From Haliclona indistincta (Eukaryota > Porifera > Demospongiae > Haplosclerida > Chalinidae), in contig OZ024784.1 in the NCBI GenBank assembly GCA_964017065.1, positions 19,090,905 through 19,154,904 on the forward strand: DNA of 64,000 nt, written 5' to 3'. The position numbers and the translations under genes are program-made. Below, piece after piece: positions 37,801 to 46,842 of this stretch; within the stretch, counting starts at the first letter, position 1, and every line of letters begins with the position of its first letter. A model generated the notes under the pieces. The model was not told where the DNA came from. It made no database searches and saw only the letters and a program-made list of their open reading frames with translations.

Positions 37801-40800
37801 GATGATGTTCCAAGCACCATAGTAGTAGATGGGTCACCTATAGTGTACACTGTGCTACTAATGTAGTACCATAGTAGTAGATGGGTCACCTATAGTGTAC
37901 ACCATGCTACTAATGTAGTACCATAGTAGTAGATGGGTCACCTATAGTGTACACCATGCTACTAATGTAGTACCATAGTAGTAGATGGGTCACCTATAGT
38001 GTACACCGTGCTACTAATGTAGTACCATAGTTGGGTCACCTGTTGCTATGTTACTAACCAGTAGAGCTGTTGTGTAGGTAGTCACAGATTGCTGGCACTA
38101 GTAATGGTAGATAAGTAGAGAGGCGATGTATCGGCACTGATCTGAACCATGTCTCAAGTGCCTCTACCACAGCTCGAGCTAGCGGTGTATAGCTGAGTCC
38201 CAATGTGAGTGATACCTGCGCGAGGGGCAGTTTGGAAAAGTCACTACTATGGTCTAGTATAGGCACTATTGTAGTAACTAGTATCTACCTGTAGTATAGA
38301 GTGGCTAGTATCTACCTGTAGTATAGAGTGGCTAGTATCTACCTGTAGTATAGAGTGGCTAGTATCTACCTGTAGTATAGAGTGGCTAGTATCTACCTGT
38401 AGTATAGAGTGGCTAGTATCTACCTGTAGTATAGAGTGGCTAGTATCTACCTGTAGTATAGAGTGGCTAGTATCTACCTGTAGTGTAGAGTGGCTAGTAT
38501 CTACCTGTAGTATAGAGTGGCTAGTATCTACCTGTAGTGTAGAGTGGCTAGTATCTACCTGTAGTATAGAGTAGCTAGTATCTACCTATAGTATAGAGTG
38601 GCTAGTATCTACCTGTAGTATAGAGTGGCTAGTATCTACCTATAGTATAGAGTGGCTAGTATCTACCTGTAGTATAGAGTGGCTAGTATCTACCTGTAGT
38701 GTAGAGTGGCTAGTATCTACCTGTAGTATAGAGTAGCTAGTATCTACCTGTAGTATAGAGTGGCTAGTATCTACCTGTAGTATAGAGTGGCTAGTATCTA
38801 CCTGTAGTATAGAGTGGCTAGTATCTACCTGTAGTATAGAGTGGCTAGTATCTACCTGTAGTGTAGAGTGGCTAGTATCTACCTATAGTATAGAGTGGCT
38901 AGTATCTACCTGTAGTATAGAGTGGCTAGTATCTACCTGTAGTATAGAGTGGCTAGTATCTACCTATAGTATAGAGTGGCTAGTATCTACCTGTAGTGTA
39001 GAGTGGCTAGTATCTACCTGTAGTATAGAGTGGCTAGTATCTACCTGTAGTATAGAGTGGCTAGTATCTACCTGTAGTATAGAGTGGCTAGTATCTACCT
39101 GTAGTATAGAGTGGCTAGTATCTACCTGTAGTATAGAGTGGCTAGTATCTACCTATAGTATAGAGTGGCTAGTATCTACCTGTAGTATAGAGTGGCTAGT
39201 ATCTACCTGTAGTGTAGAGTGGCTAGTATCTACCTGTAGTATAGAGTAGCTAGTATCTACCTGTAGTATAGAGTGGCTAGTATCTACCTGTAGTATAGAG
39301 TGGCTAGTATCTACCTGTAGTGTAGAGTGGCTAGTATCTACCTGTAGTATAGAGTAGCTAGTATCTACCTATAGTATAGAGTGGCTAGTATCTACCTGTA
39401 GTGCTGGCACTAGAGTGGCTAGTTCACACTCCACTATCTGTGATGGTAGTGCCAGTAGTGCCTGTAGACATGAGTACTGCAGCTCTTCTCTGAATTGCTG
39501 CATACGTACAGCCACCTAATAACAGTAACCATGGTAACAACAGCTCACACTCAAACACACACCCACCTCTCTAATGAATGATTGGAAAGTAACAAATGCT
39601 TGTTGTTTATCATCTGTAGTGTCGTCGTCCTATACATGTGTGATGCTGACACATACAACAAATCATTGATCATACCTTAAAGTAGTCACATTTACTACAT
39701 ATCTTGAAGCTGGCTCCCAATAACTTGTAAAACCCACTAACAATAGGATATTTGGTTGCCATAGTAACAACCCATTGTCCGAATCGTAACACCCAGTCTC
39801 GGAACATGTCTGGCGGTGTCTCTGCTAACAGCTTACGACTCAAATCAACTATATTAATAAACACTTGAAAATCCTTAGGAACGGCAGGCTGCTGAGGAGC
39901 GGATGATTCCTGCTGTTATTGTTAATGATTAGAACATAATAAGCACAAGATCACTGACATATTGATTGGTATCAGTGCTTGATTGATTGGTATCACCATC
40001 AGTGCCAATAGATTCCCTATTCAAGTTTAATTTAGAGATAAGCTCCATTACACTCTCAATGAAAGTGTTGAACACTTGTTCCTTGATGTGCTGGTGCTTA
40101 TAACGATCCTGTAACGCAAGGTATACAGCTAGCACAGTAGGTATACAGCTAGCACAGTAGGTATACAGCTAGCACAGTAGGTATTCAGCTAGCACAGTAG
40201 GTATTCAGCTAGCACAGTAGGTATACAGCTAGCACAGTAGGTATTCAGCTAGCACAGTAGGTATACAGCTAGCACAGTAGGTATACAGCTAGCACAGTAG
40301 GTATTCAGCTAGCACAGTAAGTATTCAGCTAGCACAGTAGGTATACAGCTAGCACAGTAGGTATTCAGCTAGCACAGTAGGTATACAGCTAGCACAGTAA
40401 GTATACAGCTAGCACAGTAGGTATTCAGCTAGCACAGTAGGTATTCAGCTAGCACAGTAGGCATACAGCTAGCACAGTAGGCATACAGCTAGCACAGTAG
40501 GCATACAGCTAGCACAGTAGGCATACAGCTAGCACAGTAGGCATACAGCTAGCACAGTAGGTATTCAGCTAGCACAGTAGGTATACAGCTAGCCTCGTAC
40601 CCAGGCGCTAGAAGGGGTGGAGCGAAGGCAGAAAGAAGCGCCTGGTATACACTGCATACGCATGCGCGACTAGCGGTGGAATTCCACCGCCGCCGGTTAT
40701 CATTGTACACGTTTGTAGTATGTGATGAATATTCATCAGTTTCTTAGCAGTTCGTGAAGCTCTCCTGTTTGCAATCTACTGTCATGACTGCATTCTAGCG

Positions 40801-43784
40801 TGTTTTTCTTGAAGCTCTAGCACAAGAGCAGAAGTACAATTTAACAACTGGGTGCTCCTGGTAGCGGAAACGAGCGACATCGATTGACAAGAGCGGTATG
40901 AAGTGACGCGATTAAGCCTACTATTGCGTATGCACGCTCACCACGAAGTTATTTGTCGAATCCAGAGCTAGAGCTGACGATCGAGTTGCTACTTAGTCAG
41001 TTGTTCATCAGCTTAATAACGGAGGCGTGGTCTGAATAACCGCTACCACGTTTTCATGACATAATCGGAATATTTTACAGTAAAATAAACGGATATTTAG
41101 CGCATGCGTGTGCAGTAGATACCAGGCGCTTATTTCTTCTCCTCACTAGCGCCTGGGTACGAGGCTAGTATACAGCTAGCACAGTAGGTATACAGCTAGC
41201 ACAGTATGTATACAGCTAGCACAGTAGGTATACAGCTAGCACAGTAGGTATTCAGCTAGCACAGTAGGTATACAGCTAGCACAGTAGGTATTCAGCTAGC
41301 ACAGTATGTTACAGCTAGCACAGTAGGTATTCAGCTAGCAAAGTAGGCATACAGCTAGCACAGTATGTATACAGCTAGCACAGTAGGTATACAGCTAGCA
41401 CAGTAGGTATTCAGCTCGCTCGCTCAGTCACTCAACTCACCTTTCCTTTGGATGGGTCCATTAGCTTGATCCAGAGATCAATATAACTAGCATAAGATGG
41501 TCCTCCAGTACTGGTATCCATAGATACTACTGTACTGCTATCGTCAACCTAATACACATCATGTTACTATAATAATGATGATAGTGACTCACTGATTCAA
41601 TGACGACAGGATGAGAACAGGTCAGTATTATACCATGATACACTGTTATAGGAGATAATGATAGACACACACACATATAGATGGTACCTGTGAAGTTAAG
41701 GAATGATTGCAGTACACTTTTATTAAGAGATGATAATAGGTGTAGCAAGGATTGAGATGTTATATCACTGTTGCTTGATGTCATGTGAGGATAACACTCA
41801 AACAGCAATAATACAAGTCGCTTGATCAATGAGCAATCAATAGCCTGAGGCAGTACATGATACAGTAATGCACAAGTGTTACCGCACACACCTGCTCTAA
41901 CTGAGAAATAATGTTGGCTAAAGCTCTGATGAATGTAGTGAGATGGAGCATCTTATCATCTGGTGAGTAGAGGTCACTAGCTGATAGGAACATGTGTTCA
42001 CTGCGTTGCTGTAACTCATTGTACATGAAGAACACATCTCCGCCATACACCTTGCATGGCTAGAGAACAATGGAACACATGCCTATTAATACTAGCTTAC
42101 TGCAGCAAAGTAACTATATCCTCTAACAGCTACTGAAAGCTGTCTATAGCCACTATCAGGATTGTCCAATAATGAACGAAACTGTTTAATAAGATCCCAG
42201 AACACTTGTTTATGATTAGTGTCTTCAGTAAGATGTATAGATACCTACCAGGAGGAGAAGGAGGAGTCATACACATGTACTGTACAGCTAACCTGCTCAA
42301 AGAATGATTCAAGTGAAAAGAAGCCTTGGCGACTACACTCCCTGTTGTTATGGTGACACCATGACAACAAACATTTGTAGACTCGCTATATGATTACTAT
42401 CTAGTACAAACGATCATATTGTAAGCCAGTACCTCATAATTATTGACTAGATATTCTCTGAACTGAGCAGCATGTTTTTCCAGTAGTATCAATCCAGCTG
42501 TACATGGCAGAACATGACAGCTGGTATGGATTGATGAGTGTTACCTCTAGGCACTTCATATCGTGTCATATGTGGAGCTGGTTCAATAGCCATGCATGTG
42601 TATCTGTATATATCAGGAGCAAACTCACTCCCTGATCAGGAAGCACATGGTATATTATAGCAGCAGTACTAGTCAGTAATACCTTCCATTACTGATTGAG
42701 TAAAGTTAGTTAGATAAGATGCTAGCCCACGTAGACATCCACTGACAATTGCCATCTCTGGTTTCTTCTTCTTTGTCATCATCTACATCACATCATATCA
42801 TTACTCATGAGTGAGTAGTATGGTACCTCTGCTTTTAGTGTTTTAGTGTAAATATCCACTAGTCTCTTAGCATATTGATTCATGTGTGCTGGATACAGCT
42901 CACATAATGTACCCAACAACTGAAATACACTGCTTCGTACTACAGCAACACAACATGCCAAGTGAGTGTGAATGTGTGGTTACCAGTGGCTGGATGCTTA
43001 GTTGGTTGTAGACACACTTGAAAGAACCTGTCAGTGAGAGATGAACAGTGAAGCATCTTCATAATAATTATTATTGGCTCTCAACTTGTCGGCTAGTTTG
43101 GGAATATCATACCGACTGGCCAATGTAACATCATGTCTAGAAGCATACAGTACCTATAGCAACAATGTATAATAACCAAATAATTATTGTAGTGTTCTTA
43201 GCTTACTGTGGTCAAGAGTTGTAGAGCGGCACTTCGTACTTTACTAGCACGATCACGTGAAAATATTGATACACAAACATTCTAGCATTAAAGTGTAATA
43301 GTCAACACCACCACACAACAACATAGCTGCTCACTTTAATATCAAGACAATATGGTGGCACTGCCCTCGAGCTATTTTCAAGAGGTCTGATATAATCTGA
43401 GAGTAGTTTCAGCAACTCTTCCTTGCAACTGGACAGCTGAGCAATGAGTGATCTAGTAGCTACTGTGCCACGTGCAACTCACTTCATCAACTGATATTGC
43501 TTGCTGTAAGAAAGCGAGTACTCCGTCATCTTTGGCAAATAGAACTGACGAGCAATAGGCAGCTGTGGAATTAAAAGAGCGAGACAGCTGTGACCACGCT
43601 CGACCACGTGCCCGTCGAGGCACGACCGGCAGTACGTACCAGTATCCACAGCGATACGATCGATACAGAGAGTGTAGAGGTTGGAAGCACAATGAGCAGC
43701 TATCTCTCCTCTATGCAACGAAGAAGAACGCAACGACTCGAACAACCTATGCAGCTCGGCACACAACTCGCTCCTCACCGCCAT
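13713..43784 (-). CDS. PRKDC: DNA-dependent protein kinase catalytic subunit (DNA-PKcs)
   Basis: Giant nuclear PI3K-like kinase recruited by Ku to DNA ends for non-homologous end joining. Dozens of exons follow the order of animal DNA-PKcs. At the N-terminus are [20 protein letters not shown] (about 43490), [20 protein letters not shown] (42030) and [17 protein letters not shown] (39720). In the middle are [11 protein letters not shown] (36850), [20 protein letters not shown] (29820), [20 protein letters not shown] (28530), [17 protein letters not shown] (26900) and [20 protein letters not shown] (25220). The FAT region has [17 protein letters not shown] (21860). The kinase has [15 protein letters not shown] (15180), catalytic GIGDRHLSN and DFG in [10 protein letters not shown] (14400). 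The FATC tail is [19 protein letters not shown] (13716-13772). Lys, GDRH and DFG are intact, so an active enzyme is expected. The start at 43784 (MAVRSELC, good context) is preferred; an in-frame Met lies at 43826. Tandem repeats and three mobile elements expand the introns. Confidence 0.95.
16313..17141 (-). repeat. 31/32-bp minisatellite filling a PRKDC intron
   Basis: About 26 copies of a unit containing ACCATGTAGCTATA (minus strand) and AGCTAGCTCAAGG. The upstream exon ends ...TACACCAT followed by donor GTAGCTATAT, and the acceptor is ...GGACCATGTAG; the unit contains both sequences. Confidence 0.9.
17284..17340. repeat. GA-rich simple repeat in a PRKDC intron
   Basis: Short purine-rich run (GAGAGAGAG-type) just inside the intron that follows the 17,280 exon boundary. 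It is unremarkable beyond composition. Confidence 0.6.
17532..17612. repeat. Three copies of a 33-bp motif
   Basis: ATGGTCATCAGCGTGCCACC followed by ATCATG occurs three times in tandem inside the same PRKDC intron, with one CCATC variant in the third copy. Confidence 0.85.
17700..18446. repeat. 21-bp minisatellite in a PRKDC intron
   Basis: About 35 near-identical copies of GGGACACGTCACTACACTGC plus A, with a variant block (CAGTGCAG instead of CACTGCAG) towards 18,255-18,420. Because 21 is a multiple of three and the unit lacks stops in several frames, long spurious ORFs open on both strands. The surrounding intron (about 17,285-18,930) has no coding similarity that I can see. Confidence 0.95.
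20216..21181 (-). repeat. 43-bp minisatellite forming an entire PRKDC intron
   Basis: The exon ends GCTTTTTATCAG and the donor is GTATTACACTAG. The 43-bp unit (about 22 copies) contains CTATCAG followed by GTATTACACTAG, so each copy carries six exon-like bases and the donor. The intron ends TTTCTATAG before exon GACTGG. Confidence 0.93.
21494..21675 (-). repeat. 63-bp partial exon duplications with acceptor copies
   Basis: Three tandem 63-bp units each contain an acceptor-like GTGTTATAG followed by the start of an exon (TGAGCTAACACG, GAGGAGCTCAGTGATACAG, TTGATGCTTGTATTG). The most downstream copy on the minus strand continues into the real exon (ends near 21,455). The two upstream copies run into an in-frame TAG. 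Confidence 0.85.
22131..22490. repeat. 20-bp minisatellite in a PRKDC intron
   Basis: About 17 copies of TATACTACACTAGCCACTAG with variants (GCTACTAG, AATAGAAATTAG) between the donor near 22,502 (exon end ...AACCAACTG) and the acceptor near 22,125. Confidence 0.9.
22815..22990 (-). repeat. 22-bp repeats resembling the adjacent exon start
   Basis: Several copies of ATCACATGATATAGTGTGCT plus GG (minus strand) lie immediately upstream of the acceptor ACCTTGCAG. The exon itself starts CATGATAGTGTGCTGG, nearly the same as the repeat core. Confidence 0.8.
23689..25154. mobile_element. Non-autonomous inverted-repeat transposon in a PRKDC intron
   Basis: Ends CAGGAGTCCATAATC / GATTATGGACTCCTG begin imperfect inverted repeats of about 120 bp. 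Flanking direct repeats GTAATAT (23,682-23,688 and 25,155-25,161) are the target-site duplication, 7 bp and perhaps 8 because of a G ambiguity. Without the insert and one TSD copy the intron would be only about 49 bp, with donor GTAAGTGACC and acceptor ATTGTACAG. No coding capacity is seen. A hAT-like origin is possible from the CAGG ends and the TSD size. Confidence 0.85.
23784..24539. mobile_element. Foldback element nested in the previous transposon
   Basis: Begins GGGCTAGTGTAAAACCTGG and ends with its inverse, flanked by perfect 9-bp duplications CTAGCGGAT (23,775-23,783 and 24,540-24,548). The arms of about 380 bp are nearly complementary along their whole length and include tandem AGTATTCGCCTAACAGC units on each arm. 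It interrupts the left terminal repeat of the outer element, so it is younger. A 9-bp TSD with very long inverted repeats recalls Mutator-like foldbacks; this is inference. Confidence 0.85.
25533..26055 (-). repeat. 53-bp minisatellite forming a PRKDC intron
   Basis: The exon ends AGCCTATACTAGGCTATCATG and the donor is GTAAGACACTAG. About ten tandem 53-bp units repeat those last 21 exon bases plus the donor, followed by TAATACCACTATAATATGGT. The intron ends GTGATCCAG. Confidence 0.93.
27935..28376 (-). repeat. About 33-bp minisatellite in a PRKDC intron
   Basis: About 13 variable copies of GTAGGTTACTATATGCTAGA plus GATAGAGACCT (minus strand). The real donor is GAATTAGAG followed by GTAGGTTACTATATG, so each copy carries the intronic part of the donor. 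Confidence 0.88.
28821..29498 (-). repeat. 46-bp minisatellite forming a PRKDC intron
   Basis: The exon ends CGCACTGCTAGG and the donor is GTAAGGGATGC. About 14 units of 46 bp repeat CACTGCTAGGGTAAGGGATG and continue CTAGCTAGTATACTAGTAGA. The acceptor is ATTATTGTAG before exon GGTCCAGC. Confidence 0.93.
30070..30200. repeat. 30-bp minisatellite, four copies, PRKDC intron
   Basis: GTAGCTGTCTACTAGTAGCT plus GGCTAGTGCA is repeated four times with one- or two-base variants. Confidence 0.85.
30430..32100 (-). repeat. 15-bp minisatellite intron, open in frame
   Basis: About 109 copies of GCATTAGCTGCTAGT and close variants (minus strand) lie between the donor GTATACTGTG (after exon ...GAGGTCAACAT) and acceptor CTTCCTTATAG (before exon CAGCAGCAGCAGTTG). 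The flanking exons fit DNA-PKcs on both sides without the array. The unit has no stop in the upstream exon's frame, so the array reads (ALAAS)n. Confidence 0.9.
33233..33340. repeat. GA-rich simple repeat, PRKDC intron
   Basis: Purine-rich GAGA/GATA run of about 110 bp between two PRKDC exons. Confidence 0.8.
33547..33634. repeat. (CA)n microsatellite, PRKDC intron
   Basis: About 44 uninterrupted CA dinucleotides in a short intron. Confidence 0.97.
33820..34377. mobile_element. TA-flanked MITE in a PRKDC intron
   Basis: Perfect terminal inverted repeat CCGTATAGCCGGTTATTTTC (continuing G, A) at both ends, flanked by TA, with further inverted subterminal TTTTCGAACGGC-like segments. It is 558 bp without transposase. 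TA flanks and size fit a Tc1/mariner-type MITE (inference). Confidence 0.8.
34808..34872. repeat. CA-rich microsatellite, PRKDC intron
   Basis: CA repeats interrupted by GCACG and GCATG steps. Confidence 0.9.
35335..36812 (-). repeat. 42-bp minisatellite in a PRKDC intron
   Basis: About 35 copies of CCAGTATAGAGTCTAGTAGT plus GCTATACACTAGCTAATACT and AA. The exon on the right ends GCACTGCTAGACTCTATACT (minus strand) before a GGTTAGTATTAGC donor. The same CTAGACTCTATACTGGTTAG string recurs in every unit, so about 15 exon bases and the donor are copied. Confidence 0.93.
36900..37145. repeat. Polypurine tract in a PRKDC intron
   Basis: About 245 bp, almost all A and G on the plus strand, with loosely repeated GGTGATGGAGGG/GAGGAGGTGAGA motifs. 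Confidence 0.85.
37840..38040 (-). repeat. 52-bp repeats copying an acceptor and exon start
   Basis: Four units contain GTGTACACTATAG followed by GTGACCCATCTACTACTATG (minus strand). The most 3' copy continues into the exon coding [18 protein letters not shown]. The other copies divert after ATGGT into ACTACATTAGTAGCA. Confidence 0.85.
38280..39395 (-). repeat. 27-bp minisatellite in a PRKDC intron
   Basis: About 41 copies of GTAGATACTAGCCACTCTAT plus ACTACAG (minus strand). The exon ends ACTAGCCACTCTAGTGCC plus AGCACTACAG before donor GTAGATACTAG, so the unit matches a shortened exon end plus the donor. Confidence 0.93.
40130..41420. repeat. 20-bp minisatellite, interrupted by a MITE
   Basis: About 23 copies of GTATACAGCTAGCACAGTAG before 40,590 and about 12 after 41,165, with GTATTC and GCATAC variants. 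It lies just upstream (minus strand) of the exon starting GATCGTTATAAGCACC. Confidence 0.92.
40593..41164. mobile_element. 572-bp MITE inside the 20-bp array
   Basis: Terminal inverted repeats CCTCGTACCCAGGCGCTAG and its complement, flanked by CTAG on both sides (40,589-40,592 and 41,165-41,168). CTAG also occurs in the array unit, so the TSD length is uncertain. No coding capacity. Confidence 0.82.
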
Positions 43785-43850
43785 GTTGTTGTTAGTCAAC
43801 CACGCCTTGTTTATGGGGCAGCGCATCGATCAGCGCGCCTTGAACTTAGA
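43785..43850 (-). promoter_or_regulatory. Probable PRKDC 5' UTR/promoter-proximal segment
   Basis: About 65 bp of unique sequence lie between the preferred start codon and the first satellite copy. No TATA box is visible. Function is inferred from position only. Confidence 0.3.
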
Positions 43851-44245
43851 ACCACTGTTGCTTTCCATGTAGAACCGTGGGCCGCTCAACATCTTAGCAA
43901 AGTAGTTTAGACAATAGATTATGCATAGTAGAGTGGAACAAATCTGCTTTTGGAAGTGTTGAGTCACTCAACAAAATTCTACGCCAGTGTGAATACTGAA
44001 TATCAATTAGAAGCACTGTTGCTTTCGATGTAGAACCGTGGGCCGCTCAACATCTTAGCAAAGTAGTTTAGACAACAGATTATGCATAGTAGAGTGGAAC
44101 AAATCTGCTTTTGGAAGTGTTGAGTCACTCAACAAAATTCTACACCAGTGTGAATGCTGCATTGCCAATTGCATTGGAATGAATATCAATTAGATCTAAT
44201 ATCAATTACAAGCACTGTTCCTTTCCATGTAGAACGGTCTGTGTA
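43848..44245 (+). repeat. 182-bp satellite, left block (two copies and a partial)
   Basis: Units start AGAAGCACTGTTGCTTTCCA-like, contain GGGCCGCTCAACATCT, AGATTATGCATAGTAGAGTG, and GTTGAGTCACTCAAC, and end CATTGGAATGAATATCAATT. One unit lacks the end and one has a short duplication. Confidence 0.9.
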
Positions 44246-45639
44246 CTGTTAGTCCACTCAATGTTTGCTTCAAAACTGGCAGTTCAAAACTTAAATTTTA
44301 GCCTTTTTTATTTTAACACTTGGTTTGAAAAATAGAAATTGCAGCCAATTTTCTAAATTTTGTGCTGTTCTAAACAGAATAAACAATCATACTATGACCA
44401 GCTAAAGTCCCTGTGTATGGTACTGTTTGTCCACCAATATTTCATGTTTGAGTCGAGTCTCAGAATATAAAATATTGTAATGCTTTCTTTGGTTTATCTT
44501 ATTCCTGGTACTCGATTTTTAACTCAAATTTGGAGAAATACCAAGTGTATGGGTGTGGCCAGCACAACACTTTACAGAAAGTAAATCAAGTAACGTGTTC
44601 ACTTGTGTGTGTGTGTTTGTGTGTGTGTAGGAGGGTTAGTGTGTATCCTATAAGCATGTTATTGCTAATACTTATCATAATTATGTGCACACACTCCCAT
44701 GACTTTAAAACTTAATTGCACGCATGCACACATACATGTATACAGTGCACAACACATACATGCAGCAAAGCAATGTGAGGTGGAAGCGCACATAGTAATA
44801 GGAGGAGTGTGAGTATGTAGGAAGGAAGAGGAGGAGTGCATGCACATAATGTATGACGCAGGTAATACTTACATATAACCAAAGATTTTAACAGAGTTGT
44901 TGTTTGCTTGAATTCAGAGTTACTCATGTGGCTACTTCTGATGGCTATTCTGGTAAAATATTAGGTATTATTACAATGCCGGTCAAAAATAATATTCTAA
45001 TCTATGAGAATTTATTCAGGTTAGTTCTTTTAGTCTGCACGTGTGAATGTCAAATGACTATGTAGCACAAAATGACTATGTAGCATAATTATTTTTAATA
45101 GACCTACAGTTGTTCAATATGGAATGTGGGACTAAATCTGAGTTGACGGAGGGTGTGAATTCTATTTAATGTTACATGTTCAAGAGATGCTCTCATCTCA
45201 TCGTACCAATACTGACCGTCCACCATTTATGCAGACGCCATCTACTGAGGTGTAGAATGCTTAATAGTATACATAACATCCACATGTTGTAATAATTATA
45301 TAGAATCATCTTGCTGAGAGACACTGGGTAGAGGTCAATTCAAGAGCCAACTATCCAATCAAAAGATCACTTATTCAAATGCAACAGGCTGATCTGATCA
45401 ACATGGATGGATGGATTGATTGGATTGCCAGTTACTAAGTTTTGCGTCTCGTCAATTGCTATCATTCTGTGGCAAGTTGGCATCAAAAAACACATAGCTG
45501 CGGGGAATAATCACCGAATTCCAGGTTGGTGTAAGTAAAGTGTATACATTGAGTTTTTGATGTACAAATAAACGTGTAACTAAAACTCTCTACTATGGAA
45601 ATTATTACATCAAAGAGAAGTATTCATATTATTAAAGAA
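44246..45639. other. Non-coding AT-rich stretch between satellite blocks
   Basis: No ORF with recognisable similarity and no clear terminal repeats. A short TG-rich run lies near 44,605-44,630. It separates the two satellite blocks and may be part of an insertion that split one array. Confidence 0.4.
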
Positions 45640-46020
45640 AATTAAAAAGATTTCTATCGAAATCAAAAGGATGTAGGGTTGTGAAATCTACCATTGGTCC
45701 ACAATGCAAACTAACAAGGAACAAGCATGGAATGGTAACACGATTGACTTGCTAACAGACCATAGATCCCTACATCAGTGGCTGCTGTGGTTGGTTATAG
45801 CTAGTTCAGCTAGTTGCTGTTGACTGAAACCTAACGTGCATTCAGCTTGTGACAAAATATTGATCTTATGTACAGCCACTGATGTAGGGATCTATGGTCT
45901 GTTAGCAAGTCAGTCGTGTTACCATTCCATGCTAGTTCCTTGTTGGTTTACATTGTGGACCAGTAGCAGATTTCATTCATCTCTACATCCTTTTGATTTC
46001 GTAGAAATCTTTTTATTTTC
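45640..46020. repeat. Long hairpin (about 150-bp arms)
   Basis: The left arm holds GAAATCAAAAGGATGTAG, CATTGGTCCACAATGCAAAC, AAGGAACAAGCATGGAATGG and GACCATAGATCCCTACATCA. The right arm carries their complements in reverse order with a few mismatches. The loop is about 70 bp (near 45,785-45,860). Confidence 0.85.
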
Positions 46021-46460
46021 TTGTTTGTGTCCTTTCTTGAGTTTCAAATTTTTGGTGCAGTTCGAATTCGGCAAGATCATGTATTTCTTTGTTTACACCA
46101 TTAGTTTGGTTTGCTATTGTTGATAATTTCTTTGTGACCTTTTTATCTTGTAGCTCAAAATATTTATTTATTATTTATACTGAAACTAGCTCATGCATTC
46201 TGCAAAGCATTCGAGCCCCGCCCACTGTAGTTTACAAATTCTGTAAGGCTGTGATACTATCTGGCGAGCAGCAGAACGGTGATACTACACGAGCTTACTC
46301 GGTGAGTTGTTCTTCGAAGACTCCAGACGCCAATGTGCGCTCTCCATACGACGATACTCTACTTTTAGAATTCGTGTGGTTGGTCACGTGCGTATTGCGT
46401 AATCACAATAATGGCGTCTAACACTTAGCTGACAACTGTTCGTGATCGTGAACTCGACAA

Positions 46461-46760
46461 ATGTATATCGACGTTTCGCTAAACACTAAGTTCAAAAGGC
46501 ACCTGCCAGAAGAAATTAAGGACTGTTCGTGGGTGTTTTGGTCTCGGCACTGCTCGCGTAAAGGCGCTAGGCGTGCTGAAGAAAGAAAGAAAGATGAAAA
46601 CGAAGTGACGAAACACGATTTACACCGTTTCCAGGTTCGTCACTTTATTGACCATTTCGAGCAATCTCCTTGCTGCTGTAAGATGGGGCAACGCCAGAAA
46701 GCAGATGTAAGTGTCTTTGGACGAATAAAATTCATCACCAGGCGTAGTATCAGCGTTTGA
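46461..46760 (+). CDS. Unrecognised small ORF, 99 residues
   Basis: ORF starting MYIDVSLNTKFKRHLPEEIK, rich in basic and acidic residues, with a CCCK cluster near residue 72. GC content is higher than its surroundings and the interval from about 46,190 is of low-copy appearance. I see no domain, and no splice partner is clear. It could be a fragment of a transposon gene or chance. Confidence 0.2.
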   Translation: MYIDVSLNTKFKRHLPEEIKDCSWVFWSRHCSRKGARRAEERKKDENEVTKHDLHRFQVRHFIDHFEQSPCCCKMGQRQKADVSVFGRIKFITRRSISV

Positions 46761-46813
46761 ACGCTAATACATTGTATGCAGCCGCCATTTTATTTTCTTG
46801 GCCATCCCTACAT

Positions 46814-46836
46814 AGGGAGGCACTACCGTGCCTCCC
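46814..46836. other. Short palindrome next to satellite
   Basis: GGGAGGCAC and GTGCCTCCC are separated by four bases, directly before the satellite resumes near 46,840. It could be an element end. Confidence 0.5.
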
Positions 46837-46842
46837 TAATTA

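Noticed and set aside
43565..43910. Plus-strand ORFs of 76 and 106 codons
   Set aside because: Antisense to the first PRKDC exons, whose DNA-PKcs similarity and splice sites decide the coding strand.
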